Assembly (NCBI RefSeq): GCF_021390495.1
Contig: NZ_JAJEJP010000003.1
Span: forward strand, 682,001 to 746,000
Direction: 5' to 3'
DNA from: Paraburkholderia sp. ZP32-5
GTDB taxonomy: Bacteria; Pseudomonadota; Gammaproteobacteria; Burkholderiales; Burkholderiaceae
DNA length: 64,000 bases
Part shown: positions 27,311 to 36,922 of the stretch, piece after piece
Layout: every line of letters begins with the position of its first letter
How positions within the stretch are numbered: position 1 is the first letter of the stretch
Notes under the pieces: generated by a model
Database searches by the model: none
The model's input: the letters and a program-made list of their open reading frames with translations, nothing else
What the model was told of the DNA's origin: nothing
Translations under genes and position numbers: made by a program

Positions 27311-28057
27311 ATGGCAAGAAAAAAAGAATTGGATACCTTTGCCGGCCGGATGGCCCACCTTGCGGCGGAAGCTGGTCTGAAGAAAGGGGAGCGCACGCGT
27401 CGGCAGCTGAAAGTTGCTGCGGCGCAGTGTCTCGAGACTACGCCCGTCGGGCAGTTGAATATGGATCAGGTGGCGGCCGAGGCGGGCGTATCGCGTCCGA
27501 CCATCTATCAGTATTTCCGCTCGATCGACGAGATCGTGACCGAGGTACTGGGCGAATTCCGGACGATGACGCTTGAGACGCTTTCACAAGCGGCCGGCGG
27601 CGATACCGTCGAAGAGAGCATTTTCCTGACGCATTACGCGTACGTGTTGCACTACGCGAATAACGCGGCGTTGATGGAGCGCGTGCGCGAATTGATGAGT
27701 ATCGCGCCGGATATGCTGCTGGAGAGGCAGCGCATCAACGCACTGTGGACGCGCCGGATTCTCACACGCATCCGCGCGAGCACGGAATGCGCGGAGAGCG
27801 AGCAGGCGCTCGAGCTACGCATTCATTGTCTCGGCTCGATGGTCGACGATGTCTTGCGGGAAGCGTTCGTCGTGCGTAATCCTGCGTTCGCTCTGGCGTG
27901 CAAGGATGCGAAGGCCTTCGCGCAAGAACTGACGGCGATCTGGCAACGGGTGTTGTTGCCGGTTGCGCATCAGGGGGGGGATGCGCGGGCGCGTGTGGGT
28001 AAGGCGCGGAGTAAACGGCCGAGGGATCCTGATGGAGCTGTCGATGCCGCGTCGTGA
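27311..28057 (+). CDS. TetR-family transcriptional regulator
   Basis: 248 residues. The HTH lies at about residues 35-75: LNMDQVAAEAGVSRPTIYQYFRSIDEIV, summarised by VAAEAGVSRPTIYQYF. The C-terminal helical domain is variable, as expected for ligand binding, and the tail is basic (RVGKARSKRPR). It is divergent from the operon for the unknown 357-aa protein, MHS importer and acyl-CoA synthetase, so an acyl-CoA or the free acid is a plausible inducer. Confidence 0.88.
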   Translation: MARKKELDTFAGRMAHLAAEAGLKKGERTRRQLKVAAAQCLETTPVGQLNMDQVAAEAGVSRPTIYQYFRSIDEIVTEVLGEFRTMTLETLSQAAGGDTVEESIFLTHYAYVLHYANNAALMERVRELMSIAPDMLLERQRINALWTRRILTRIRASTECAESEQALELRIHCLGSMVDDVLREAFVVRNPAFALACKDAKAFAQELTAIWQRVLLPVAHQGGDARARVGKARSKRPRDPDGAVDAAS

Positions 28058-28347
28058 AACTGGTTTGGTCGTCGGACCGCAAGCCAGACAGTCGCCGGAT
28101 ATATCGCGTAATAGGCGCTGAAATAATCGGGGATATGTAGCATATGGAGAAAGCACCAGGATCTATAGCTTCGACCCGCGCATCACATCGTCTCATCGAC
28201 GGCAGCGAAGCGACGTTTCGCTCGCCGCTGGCCAGCGTATCGGACACAATATCGCCTGCGGTGGCAGACGTTGCGATTACTGCGCACATATCCATCGGAG
28301 ATAGCGCGCGGTGCTAACCGTCGATACTTTTAAGGAGCCAGGCGAAA

Positions 28348-28875
28348 ATGCGAATGAAGACGATCGGCGTGATGGGATCCGGAAAAACACAGTGGTCCGA
28401 TCTGGCGGAACCACTCGGCCACTGGATTGCTTCAGCCGGATATAACGTGCTGACCGGCGGAGGGCAGGGTGTGATGCTGGCGGTCACGCGTGCATTCTGC
28501 AGCGTGCCTGATCGTGGCGGCCGATCGATTGCCGTCTTACCAACGCGTACGGATTCACTCGCAGGTTTTGTACCGCTGGACGGCTACCCGAATCCGTATG
28601 TCGATGTGCCGATCATTACGCCGTTGCCACGCCGCGAACCCGATGCGGAGCCCAATGCGCTGAGCCGCAATTACGTGAACATTCTCAGCAGCGACGTGGT
28701 GATTGCGCTGCCCGGCGGCCCGGGTACGATCGACGAAATTTCGCTGGCACAGCGCTTTCACAGGCCATTCGCGTGCTTTGGACCGGAACAGGAATTTCGG
28801 GCCATGGGCTATAGCGGCCAATGCCTGTCGTCACTCGATCAGGTCAAGGCATTCGTCGAGTCGACGTTCGAGTAA
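28348..28875 (+). CDS. LOG/SLOG-family nucleotide-binding protein (TIGR00725-like)
   Basis: 175 residues. A Rossmann-like start (IGVMGSGKTQW), GYNVLTGGGQGVMLAV and the diagnostic PGGPGTIDEISLA near residue 130 place it in the LOG/possible lysine decarboxylase superfamily, whose members hydrolyse nucleotide N-glycosidic bonds or bind nucleotides. PGGxGTxxE is intact. It has AGGAG 11 bases upstream, stands alone, and ends 85 bases from the convergent malic enzyme gene. A link with the pyrimidine cluster next door is possible but unproven. Confidence 0.8.
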   Translation: MRMKTIGVMGSGKTQWSDLAEPLGHWIASAGYNVLTGGGQGVMLAVTRAFCSVPDRGGRSIAVLPTRTDSLAGFVPLDGYPNPYVDVPIITPLPRREPDAEPNALSRNYVNILSSDVVIALPGGPGTIDEISLAQRFHRPFACFGPEQEFRAMGYSGQCLSSLDQVKAFVESTFE

Positions 28876-28959
28876 TCGATCTAGTGTAAAGACCGAAAGT
28901 AAAGACCGAAACGCAGCATTGCCAGATTGCCGCCGCTTATCGCAGCAGCAACCAAACTC

Positions 28960-31227
28960 TTAACGCATCACATTCGCCGAAGCCACCGCCGTCATATTGA
29001 TGATCCGTCGCACGGTCGCGGCCGGCGTCAGGATATGCACCGGCTTTTCCGCGCCCAGCAGGAACGGACCGACCGTCACGCCTTCACCGCCCACCACCTT
29101 CAGCAGGTTGTACGCGATATTCGCCGCTTCGACGTTCGGCATGATCAGCAGGTTCGCTTCACCGGCGAGCGTCGTGCCGGGGAACGCGGCCTTGCGGATC
29201 GTTTCCGACAGCGCCGCGTCGCCGTGCATTTCACCGTCGATTTCCAGCGACGGTGCGCGCTCCGTGATCAGCTTGCGCGCCGCAGCCATGCGCTGCGAAG
29301 ACGACGACGGCGCGCTGCCGAAGTTCGAGTTCGACAGCAGCGCGACTTTCGGCGTAATGCCGAACTTCTCGATCTCGCGCGCGGCGAGCAGCGTCATGTC
29401 GGCGAGCTGTTCAGCCGTCGGCATTTCGTTCACGTACGTGTCGCAGATGAACAGATTGCGGCCCGGCAGCATCAGCAGGTTCATCGCGGCGAAGTTCTGC
29501 ACATCGTCGGCCTTGCCGAGCACCTGATCAATGAAGTTCAGATGCGTGTGGTACTGACCGATCATCCCGCAGATCATGCCGTCGGCTTCGCCCAGACGCA
29601 CGAGGATCGCGCCGATCAGCGTGTTGAACTTGCGCATCGCAGCCTTCGCGACATCCGGCGTCACGCCCACGCGCGCGCCGAGTTCGTGATACGCCTGCCA
29701 GCACTGCTGGTAGCGCGGATCGTCTTCCGGATCGACGATCTCGAAGTCCTCGCCGCACTTCAGCTTCGAGCCCATCTTCTTCAGACGCATCTCGATCACC
29801 GACGGACGGCCGACCAGGATCGGCTTGGCGATCTTCTCCAGCAGCACGAACTGCGCGGCGCGCAGCACGCGCTCGTCTTCGCCTTCGGCGAACACGATGC
29901 GCGCGGGCGCGGCCTTCGCCGCCGCGAACACCGGCCGCATCACCATGCCGGTACGGTAGACGGTGGTGCCGAGTTCCTCGCGGTACGCGTCCATGTCCTT
30001 GATCGGACGGGTTGCGACGCCCGAATCCATCGCCGCCTGCGCGACGGCCGGCGCGATCTTGATGATCAGGCGCGGGTCGAACGGCTTCGGAATCAGGTAC
30101 TCGGGGCCGAATTCGAGCGAGTGGCCTTCGTACGCCTTCGCGACTTCATCGCCCTGGTCGGTTTCTTCGGCCAGCTCGGCGATCGCGCGCACGCAGGCGA
30201 GCTTCATCTCTTCGGTGATGGTGGTTGCGCCGACATCGAGCGCGCCACGGAAGATGAACGGGAAGCACAGCACGTTGTTGACCTGGTTCGGATAGTCCGA
30301 ACGGCCCGTCGCGATGATTGCGTCCGGGCGCACCTTCTTCGCGTCTTCCGGGCGGATTTCCGGCTCCGGGTTCGCGAGCGCGAGGATCAGCGGCTGGGTG
30401 CCCATTTCGACGACCATCTCGGGCTTGAGCACACCGGCGCTCGAGCAGCCGAGGAACACGTCGGCGCCACGGATTGCATCAGCCAGCGTGCGCGCCTCGG
30501 TGTTGGCCGCATAACGCTCCTTCGACGGATCGAGATTGCCGCGACCTTCGTAGATCACGCCCTTCGAGTCGGTGACGAGGATGTTCTGCTTCGACAGGCC
30601 GAGGTTGACCAGCAGATCCAGACACGCAATCGCCGCGGCGCCAGCGCCAGAGCAGACCAGTTTCACTTCGTCGAGCTTCTTGCCGACCACCTTCAGGCCG
30701 TTCAGGATCGCAGCCGACGCGATGATCGCGGTGCCGTGCTGATCGTCGTGGAAGACCGGAATCTTCATGCGCTCGCGCAGCTTCTTCTCGATGTAGAAGC
30801 ACTCGGGCGCCTTGATGTCTTCGAGGTTGATGCCGCCGAGCGTCGGCTCGAGCATCGCGATCGCTTCGACGAGCTTGTCCGGATCGGATTCGTTCAGTTC
30901 GATGTCGAACACGTCGATGCCGGCGAACTTCTTGAACAGGCACCCCTTGCCTTCCATCACCGGCTTGGCGGCGAGCGGGCCGATGTTACCGAGACCGAGC
31001 ACCGCGGTGCCGTTCGTGATCACGCCGACGAGGTTGCCGCGCGAGGTGTACTTCTGCGCATCGAGCGGGGTTTCGTAGATCGCCATACAGGCCGCGGCGA
31101 CGCCCGGCGAATAAGCCAGCGACAGGTCGAGCTGGTTCGACAGCGGCTTGGTGGGCGTGACCGAAATCTTGCCGGGTTTCGGATTCTGGTGGTAGGCGAG
31201 AGCGCTTTGCTTGAACTGCTCGTTCAT
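28960..31227 (-). CDS. maeB: NADP-dependent malic enzyme, two-domain MaeB type
   Basis: 755 residues, the normal size for MaeB: malic enzyme domain (1 to about 430; [53 protein letters not shown]) plus a phosphotransacetylase-like C-terminal domain (about 440-755) that is regulatory in this class. It converts malate to pyruvate and CO2. The start at [14 protein letters not shown] follows family convention. It is the last gene in line after pyrE (94-base gap). Fumarate made by the neighbouring aspartase could feed it through fumarase, but it may equally be an independent housekeeping gene. Confidence 0.93.
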   Translation of the reverse strand: MNEQFKQSALAYHQNPKPGKISVTPTKPLSNQLDLSLAYSPGVAAACMAIYETPLDAQKYTSRGNLVGVITNGTAVLGLGNIGPLAAKPVMEGKGCLFKKFAGIDVFDIELNESDPDKLVEAIAMLEPTLGGINLEDIKAPECFYIEKKLRERMKIPVFHDDQHGTAIIASAAILNGLKVVGKKLDEVKLVCSGAGAAAIACLDLLVNLGLSKQNILVTDSKGVIYEGRGNLDPSKERYAANTEARTLADAIRGADVFLGCSSAGVLKPEMVVEMGTQPLILALANPEPEIRPEDAKKVRPDAIIATGRSDYPNQVNNVLCFPFIFRGALDVGATTITEEMKLACVRAIAELAEETDQGDEVAKAYEGHSLEFGPEYLIPKPFDPRLIIKIAPAVAQAAMDSGVATRPIKDMDAYREELGTTVYRTGMVMRPVFAAAKAAPARIVFAEGEDERVLRAAQFVLLEKIAKPILVGRPSVIEMRLKKMGSKLKCGEDFEIVDPEDDPRYQQCWQAYHELGARVGVTPDVAKAAMRKFNTLIGAILVRLGEADGMICGMIGQYHTHLNFIDQVLGKADDVQNFAAMNLLMLPGRNLFICDTYVNEMPTAEQLADMTLLAAREIEKFGITPKVALLSNSNFGSAPSSSSQRMAAARKLITERAPSLEIDGEMHGDAALSETIRKAAFPGTTLAGEANLLIMPNVEAANIAYNLLKVVGGEGVTVGPFLLGAEKPVHILTPAATVRRIINMTAVASANVMR

Positions 31228-31321
31228 GGGTGTTCTGATTCTTTTCAGGTTGGAAACGCTGCACGTGGGTGCGACGCAATGCACATCGAGCTTCATTACA
31301 TACGTGTTTTAGCCAGCAGCC

Positions 31322-32008
31322 TTAACGTCGAGTCCAAACGACACCACCGTGAGCATGAGACCAGCCGACAGGGTCATTCAGAAACGCTTCGAGCTCATTC
31401 AGTGAGCGATTGTCGGCAAGCCCATCCGTTCTCGCGGCCACCAGAACGTCTTGCCAGGCTGCCAGCGAATGAACGGTGACGCCCCAACGCTCCAGCACCT
31501 CTGCCGTTGGAAACACGCTGTAGTCGAAAATCACGAAGATGTCTTTCATCGTCACGCCGACTTCGTTGAGCGCGCGGCAGAACTCGCGCTTCGACTCGCC
31601 GGCGGCCATCAGGTCATCGACCAGCAACACGCGATCGCCGGCTTCGACCACGCCTTCGATCTGTGTCGACGGGCCAAGACCTTTCGCTTTCTTTCGTACG
31701 TATTGAAGCGGCAATTGCAGTGCTTGCGCTACCCATGCAGCCAGTGCTATTCCGCTGGACTCCGCGCCGACGATCGCATCGACGCCTTCAAGGCAATTGC
31801 GCTCGCTCAGCAATTGCAGCGCTTTATTCACGAGATCGTGCCGAAGCTTTGGAAACGAAACCAGCCGGCGGCAATCCATATAGACCGGACTGGTCCACCC
31901 TGAGGGCAGGCGAAACGGCTCGTCAACGCGAAACTGAACACACCCAGCTTCAATGAGTGCCTTTGCGACTGTAGTGGTGAGCGCGAGCTCCGTGCGTGAC
32001 GTCGACAT
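31322..32008 (-). CDS. pyrE: Orotate phosphoribosyltransferase
   Basis: 228 residues. The PRPP-binding motif VLLVDDLMAAGES, the orotate/flexible loop region YVRKKAKGLGPSTQIEG and the N-terminal RLPSGWTSPVYMDCR are all as in PyrE. It joins orotate to PRPP, giving OMP. It sits 36 bases after aspA in the orotate-degradation operon, the only salvage-direction enzyme there, so imported orotate could be used for nucleotides or degraded. It may be a second pyrE; no other copy is visible in the window. Confidence 0.92.
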   Translation of the reverse strand: MSTSRTELALTTTVAKALIEAGCVQFRVDEPFRLPSGWTSPVYMDCRRLVSFPKLRHDLVNKALQLLSERNCLEGVDAIVGAESSGIALAAWVAQALQLPLQYVRKKAKGLGPSTQIEGVVEAGDRVLLVDDLMAAGESKREFCRALNEVGVTMKDIFVIFDYSVFPTAEVLERWGVTVHSLAAWQDVLVAARTDGLADNRSLNELEAFLNDPVGWSHAHGGVVWTRR

Positions 32009-32044
32009 ACAAACTCCGATACTCGTTATGGCGAATGCAATGAT

Positions 32045-33514
32045 TTACTGTGCAACGACATTCTGTTCGTGACCGGCTCCCGAAACAGCAACGACGTTCG
32101 CCAGGTTTTCGTAAATACGCGGTTCGATAAGCGCTTCCGGCCGTAGCGCCTCGTCGAGTTGCGTTTCGGTCATCAACTGGCGCCGCAGCACCACCTCTCT
32201 GATCGTCGTGCCTTGCATATGCGCTTCCGCGGCAACCGCCGTCGCGTTCTTGTAGCCGATATAGGGGTTCAACGCCGTGGCCAGTGCGAGCGAGCGGTCC
32301 ATCGTTTCACGCAAGTGCTCCGCGTTCGCGGTGATGCCCTTCACGCATTTCTCCGCAAGCGTGATGCAAGCCGCGCTCAGGTGCCTGAAACTGCGGAACA
32401 GCGCACTTGCAATGATCGGCTCGAATGCATTGAGCTGGAGCTGACCGCCCTCGGCGGCAAAGGTCACGGTGATGTCGTTGCCGAATACCTCGAACGCCAC
32501 CTGATTGACGACCTCCGGGATCACCGGATTGACCTTGCCGGGCATGATGGAAGAGCCGGCCTGCATCGGCGGCAGATTGATTTCTCCGAAGCCCGCGCGC
32601 GGTCCGCTCGACAGCAGGCGCAAGTCGTTGCAGGTTTTCGAGAGCTTCACGGCAATGCGCTTCAATACGCCGGAAATCTGCACGAACGCGCCGCAGTCCT
32701 GAGTCGCTTCAATCAGATTGGGTGCGGTGCTCAGCTCGATGCCGGTGATTTGCTTCAGCGCTTCGAGCGCCTTGCGCGCGTATTCCGGATGAGCGGTAAT
32801 ACCCGTACCGATGGCGGTGGCGCCAAGGTTGATTTCGCGAATCAGCGTCGACGCTTCACGCAGGCGCGCCATATCCTCGTCGATCATGACCGCATAGGTC
32901 GAGAACTCCTGACCCAACGTCATTGGAACCGCGTCCTGTAGTTGAGTGCGGCCGAGCTTCAACAGGCCGGCGAATTCGACGGCCTTTTCGTCGAACGCCG
33001 CATGCAGCCGCGCCATCGCTTCGAGCAAATGTTCGATCGCAAAGAAGGTGGCGATGCGCAGTGCGGTCGGATAGACGTCGTTCGTACTCTGCGCGAGATT
33101 GACATGTTCGTTCGGATGAAGATACATGTACTCGCCGCGCTCGTGGCCCATCAGCTCAAGCGCGCGATTGCAGATGACTTCGTTGGCGTTCATATTCGTC
33201 GACGTACCCGCGCCGCCCTGAATGATGTCGACGACGAACTGATCTTGCAATCGGCCCTCGCGCAACTCGATGCACGCGGCAACGATCGCGTCGCGCAAAT
33301 CCGGCCGCAGCAAACCGAGTTCGGCATTGGCCATTGCCGCGGCCTGCTTGACGGCCGCCAGTGCAATGACGAGATTGGGATAGGCTGATATAGCCGTGCC
33401 TGAAATCTCGAAGTTTTCTTTTGCCCGTAGCGTGTGCACGCCGTAGTACGCTTCCTGCGGCACCTGTCGTTCGCCAAGCAGGTCATACTCGACGCGGAAT
33501 TTCTGATTGCTCAT
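32045..33514 (-). CDS. aspA: Aspartate ammonia-lyase
   Basis: 489 residues, matching aspartases. The fumarase/aspartase signature is GSSIMPGKVNPVIPEV, with GAGTSTNMNANEVI and HPNEHVNLAQSTNDV for the active site and a C-terminal tail extending past the class II fumarase end, as in AspA. It deaminates L-aspartate to fumarate plus ammonia. GGAG precedes the ATG by seven bases, and the gene follows pyrC by 31 bases. In this operon it would consume aspartate released from carbamoyl-aspartate, freeing the second nitrogen. Confidence 0.92.
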   Translation of the reverse strand: MSNQKFRVEYDLLGERQVPQEAYYGVHTLRAKENFEISGTAISAYPNLVIALAAVKQAAAMANAELGLLRPDLRDAIVAACIELREGRLQDQFVVDIIQGGAGTSTNMNANEVICNRALELMGHERGEYMYLHPNEHVNLAQSTNDVYPTALRIATFFAIEHLLEAMARLHAAFDEKAVEFAGLLKLGRTQLQDAVPMTLGQEFSTYAVMIDEDMARLREASTLIREINLGATAIGTGITAHPEYARKALEALKQITGIELSTAPNLIEATQDCGAFVQISGVLKRIAVKLSKTCNDLRLLSSGPRAGFGEINLPPMQAGSSIMPGKVNPVIPEVVNQVAFEVFGNDITVTFAAEGGQLQLNAFEPIIASALFRSFRHLSAACITLAEKCVKGITANAEHLRETMDRSLALATALNPYIGYKNATAVAAEAHMQGTTIREVVLRRQLMTETQLDEALRPEALIEPRIYENLANVVAVSGAGHEQNVVAQ

Positions 33515-33545
33515 CGTGCTCTCCGATGGATCTTCCAATAGCAGT

Positions 33546-34601
33546 TCATGCGTTCGATGGATCGACGAGGCGCCAGCGCAATTCGTCGCCTCCCATGAAC
33601 GTTTCAATTGATTTGCCGTTCTCAAGTGCAATGCTGCGTGGAGCGTTAATACGCTCGCGCGTCAACGTGACGGTGCCTTCGTTCGGCGGTAGACCGTAAA
33701 AGCGGCGACCGTTTTCGCTGGCGAACGCTTCGAAGTGTTCGAGCGCACCTTCTTCGTCGAATACTGTCAGGTACGCTTCGAGTGCTGTCGGTGCGCTGAA
33801 GATACCGGCGCACCCGCACGCTGCTTCTTTCGTGCCGCGCTCGTGCGGCGCTGAATCGGTGCCAAGAAAGAACGCGCGTGAGCCGGAAGTCGCGACGCGC
33901 CGAAGTGCAAGTCGATGCTGCTCGCGCTTCAGCACCGGCAGGCAGTAATAGTGCGGACGCAGCCCGCCCGTGAACATCGCGTTCCGGTTGAAAAGCAGAT
34001 GCTGCGGCGTAATGGTCGCAGCGAGGCGGCCACTGGTGTCCGCCGCGACGAAGTTCGCGGCCTGTTCAGTGGTGATGTGTTCGAGTACAACCTTCAACGC
34101 GGGAAACGTATCGAGCAACGGTTTGAGCGTGTGGTCGAGGAAAACGGCTTCCCTGTCGAACACGTCGACACTCGGGTCAGTGCTTTCACCGTGAATAAGA
34201 AGCGGCATGCCGAGTTCCTGCATGACATCGAGCACGCGGGCGATTCTGTCGATTCCGGTCACGCCATACTCGGAATGCGTGGTCGCGCCCGCGGGATACA
34301 ACTTCACCGCGGTAAATACGCGCTCTTTGAATCCAGCCTCGATTTCCGCCGCATCGGTGCCGTCGCACAGATAGCAGGTCATCAGCGGTTCGAATGCAGA
34401 GCCGGCGGGCAAGGCCTGAAGAATACGTTCGCGATAGGCTCGCGCAGCCGCTACGGTCGTGACGGGCGGCTTCAGATTGGGCATCACGATCGCCCGGGCG
34501 AACTGGCGTACCGAATAGGGCAGCACAGTACGAAGCATGGCGTCGTCGCGCAGATGCAGATGCATATCATCCGGGCGGCGCAGCGTAATTGATTGAACCA
34601 T
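33546..34601 (-). CDS. pyrC: Dihydroorotase, class II PyrC type
   Basis: 351 residues. Metal motif DMHLHLRDD at the N-terminus, carboxylated lysine region VKLYPAGATTHSEYG, HGESTD, LEHITTEQA and GTDSAPHE near the end are the classic PyrC features. It interconverts dihydroorotate and N-carbamoyl-L-aspartate. In this operon, beside an NADH-type PyrD/PyrK and a carbamoylase, the hydrolytic direction (ring opening) is likely. It follows the carbamoylase gene by 27 bases. Confidence 0.95.
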   Translation of the reverse strand: MVQSITLRRPDDMHLHLRDDAMLRTVLPYSVRQFARAIVMPNLKPPVTTVAAARAYRERILQALPAGSAFEPLMTCYLCDGTDAAEIEAGFKERVFTAVKLYPAGATTHSEYGVTGIDRIARVLDVMQELGMPLLIHGESTDPSVDVFDREAVFLDHTLKPLLDTFPALKVVLEHITTEQAANFVAADTSGRLAATITPQHLLFNRNAMFTGGLRPHYYCLPVLKREQHRLALRRVATSGSRAFFLGTDSAPHERGTKEAACGCAGIFSAPTALEAYLTVFDEEGALEHFEAFASENGRRFYGLPPNEGTVTLTRERINAPRSIALENGKSIETFMGGDELRWRLVDPSNA

Positions 34602-34628
34602 GGCTATTCCTTGGCCGAAGCGGACTCG

Positions 34629-35882
34629 TTACAGATGATCGATGGTGTCAGCAAGCACACGCACGCCAAGCATGAAATCATCGAGGTCCATCGCTTCGTG
34701 TGGATTGTGGGAGCCGTTCTCATTGCGGATGAACAGCATGCCGCTCGGGATGCCCGCGTTGGCGAACAGCGATGCATCGTGTCCCGCGCCGCTCGGCACG
34801 ATTTCATACGGTGTTGCGATGCGTTCGCATGACTGCGCGAGTTCGGCGCAGATCTTCTCGTCCATCGTGGCCGGCGACGATTCGAGCCGGCGATCGAATT
34901 CGAATTTCACGCCACGTTCGCGCGAAATCGATCGACACTCGGTGCGCATCAGCTGGTAAAACCCTTCGAGCGTGTCCTGACTCTTGCTGCGTGCCTCGAA
35001 GCTGAAGTGCACAGTGCCAGGAATGCGCGAGATAGAGTGCTCCGCGGGATCGGTGCCCACGATACCCGTCGTGACGACGAGATCGATGCCGCGTTCGAGT
35101 AGTACGCGCCAATGTTCGTCGAGCCGGGTGATCAGATCCGCGACGGCAAACATCGCATCGTGACGCAGCCAGCGCGGCACCGCGCCCGAGTGACCAGCCT
35201 CGCCGACACAGGTGATCCGGTTGTGACGCACATTGCCGCGAATACCCGGAACGACCCCGAGTGCGATCTTGCGGGCGACCATGATGGGACCTTGCTCGAT
35301 ATGCAGTTCGAGATAGGCCTTCGCTTCCGACTTGTCGAACAGTGGTTCCTGAGTCGCAATCGCGGCGACGTCCGCGCCAACCTGCTGCATATAGCTGGCA
35401 AGTGATTTTCCGGAGGTTCGGTGCTTGAGTTCGAGATCATCGGCGGACAGCTTGCCGAAGATCGAGCCCGAACCCATATAGGCCTTACCGAACCACGCGC
35501 TTTCTTCACCGCGAAATGCGATGACGCGTAGCGGCGTAGCCGAAGGCCGATCGCGCGTCTTCTGTTCGACCAGACACAGCAGGCCCGCGATGACGCCCGC
35601 GAGGCCGTCGAAGTTGCCGCCCTGCGGCACCGAATCCATATGCGAGCCGACCCAGACCGCCGGCCGCCCGGTGTCGCCGCCGGGCAGACTGAAGACGAGA
35701 TTGGCGGCACGGTCTGCTTCGACGTGCAACCCATGCTGCTCGGCAAAGTGCCGCAGATAATCGGCCGCCGCGGATTCACCGGCGCCGTAGCTGTCTCGCG
35801 TGACGCCGACACCGTCGGACGAGAGTGCGCGAATATCGTCAAAGAGCTTTTGCGCGAGCCCGGTAAGCTCAAGTATTTCCAT
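34629..35882 (-). CDS. M20-family Zn-dependent carbamoylase, candidate N-carbamoyl-L-aspartate amidohydrolase (ureidosuccinase)
   Basis: 417 residues, typical of the hydantoinase/carbamoylase subfamily. Metal ligands are visible in VGSHMDSVPQGGNFDG, FRGEESAWFG and ELHIEQGP, with GEAGHSGAVP for the dimerisation domain and GAGHDASLFA at the C-terminus. The enzymes remove carbamoyl from N-carbamoyl amino acids, giving the amino acid, CO2 and ammonia. Flanked by pyrC, which makes N-carbamoyl-aspartate, and aspA, which uses aspartate, the substrate is most simply N-carbamoyl-L-aspartate. Allantoate or beta-ureido substrates are alternatives by family. Confidence 0.85.
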   Translation of the reverse strand: MEILELTGLAQKLFDDIRALSSDGVGVTRDSYGAGESAAADYLRHFAEQHGLHVEADRAANLVFSLPGGDTGRPAVWVGSHMDSVPQGGNFDGLAGVIAGLLCLVEQKTRDRPSATPLRVIAFRGEESAWFGKAYMGSGSIFGKLSADDLELKHRTSGKSLASYMQQVGADVAAIATQEPLFDKSEAKAYLELHIEQGPIMVARKIALGVVPGIRGNVRHNRITCVGEAGHSGAVPRWLRHDAMFAVADLITRLDEHWRVLLERGIDLVVTTGIVGTDPAEHSISRIPGTVHFSFEARSKSQDTLEGFYQLMRTECRSISRERGVKFEFDRRLESSPATMDEKICAELAQSCERIATPYEIVPSGAGHDASLFANAGIPSGMLFIRNENGSHNPHEAMDLDDFMLGVRVLADTIDHL

Positions 35883-35971
35883 GATGCCTGTCCATTAGCA
35901 CGATCAGCCGGTACGCTCCGGCGTGTTCGCGAAGGCAGCCGATGAACGAACTGCCTTCACGCATCGAGGAG

Positions 35972-36922
35972 TCAGCCCGACTGCTGCGCAAAGCGCAGCC
36001 AGCGGTCGCTCAACTGACGGTCCAGCTTCACCTGGCCGGTCAGGTCCCGAATGCTTTCGACGCCCATTTCGGTGCAGTACGTGTCGAGACCGTCGATGAT
36101 CTTCTGCATCACGCCCGGGTCGCGGAACGACGCTGTGCCAACCTGCACCGCACTGGCGCCGGCGAGCATGAATTCGACCGCGTCTTCGGCACTTTGAATG
36201 CCACCGCAACCGATAATCGGAATCCTCACTGACCGGTAGCACTGATGCACGAGCCGTACCGCGATCGGTTTGATCGCGGGACCGGACAGGCCGCCCATCA
36301 CGTTGCCGAGTTTCGGCTTGCGCGTTCGAACGTCGATGGCCATGCCGAGCACTGTATTGCCCATCACGATTGCGTCCGCGCCCGCGTCTTCAGCGGCTCG
36401 CGCGACCGTCGCGATGTTGCTCGCGTTAGGCGTGAGCTTGACCCAGAACGGGTGACTGGTACGGCGGCGAATCGCCGACACGGCCTTGTAAGTCGTATCG
36501 GGCGACATCGCGAATGCCATACCGTCCGCTTCGAGATTCGGACACGAGATGTTGGCCTCGATCGCGGCGACTTCCGGCAGCGACATTTCTTCGCAAGCGT
36601 CGGCGAACTCGTCGGCGGTGTCGGCCGAAATTGACACGACGACCGGTGTGTCGAACTTCAGATAAGGCGGCAGCACGTGCTCGCGGTAGTACTCGAGCCC
36701 TTTGCTCGGGATACCGATCGAATTGAGCATGCCGCTGTAGCTATCCGCCACGCGCGGCGTCGGATTGCCGGCGCGCGACTTCGGCGACACGCTCTTCACC
36801 ACGAGCGCGCCGAGGCGATTGAGATCCAGCGCTTCCTGATATTCGATCGCGAAACAGCCGGATGCCGGCATCACGGGGTTGCGCAAGATCAGCTCGCCAA
36901 CCCGGGCATTTAAATTAGCCAA
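35972..36922 (-). CDS. pyrD: Dihydroorotate dehydrogenase, class 1B catalytic subunit
   Basis: 316 residues with an FMN barrel. The active-site base is a cysteine, C127 in NISCPNLEADG, as in class 1 enzymes; class 2 enzymes of proteobacteria have serine. KSVSPKSRAGNPTPR and GGLSGPAIKPIAVRLV are class 1B features. A TTG start is used because GGAGG lies six bases ahead and the N-terminus LNARVGELILRNPVMPASG matches the family; it overlaps the end of pyrK by eight bases. With PyrK it can exchange electrons with NAD(H), which allows orotate reduction. Confidence 0.9.
   Translation of the reverse strand: MANLNARVGELILRNPVMPASGCFAIEYQEALDLNRLGALVVKSVSPKSRAGNPTPRVADSYSGMLNSIGIPSKGLEYYREHVLPPYLKFDTPVVVSISADTADEFADACEEMSLPEVAAIEANISCPNLEADGMAFAMSPDTTYKAVSAIRRRTSHPFWVKLTPNASNIATVARAAEDAGADAIVMGNTVLGMAIDVRTRKPKLGNVMGGLSGPAIKPIAVRLVHQCYRSVRIPIIGCGGIQSAEDAVEFMLAGASAVQVGTASFRDPGVMQKIIDGLDTYCTEMGVESIRDLTGQVKLDRQLSDRWLRFAQQSG

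Noticed and set aside
28927..31479. 850-codon open frame antisense to the malic enzyme gene
   Set aside because: It mirrors the high-GC codon pattern of maeB on the other strand, is His/Arg/Asp-rich and resembles no protein.
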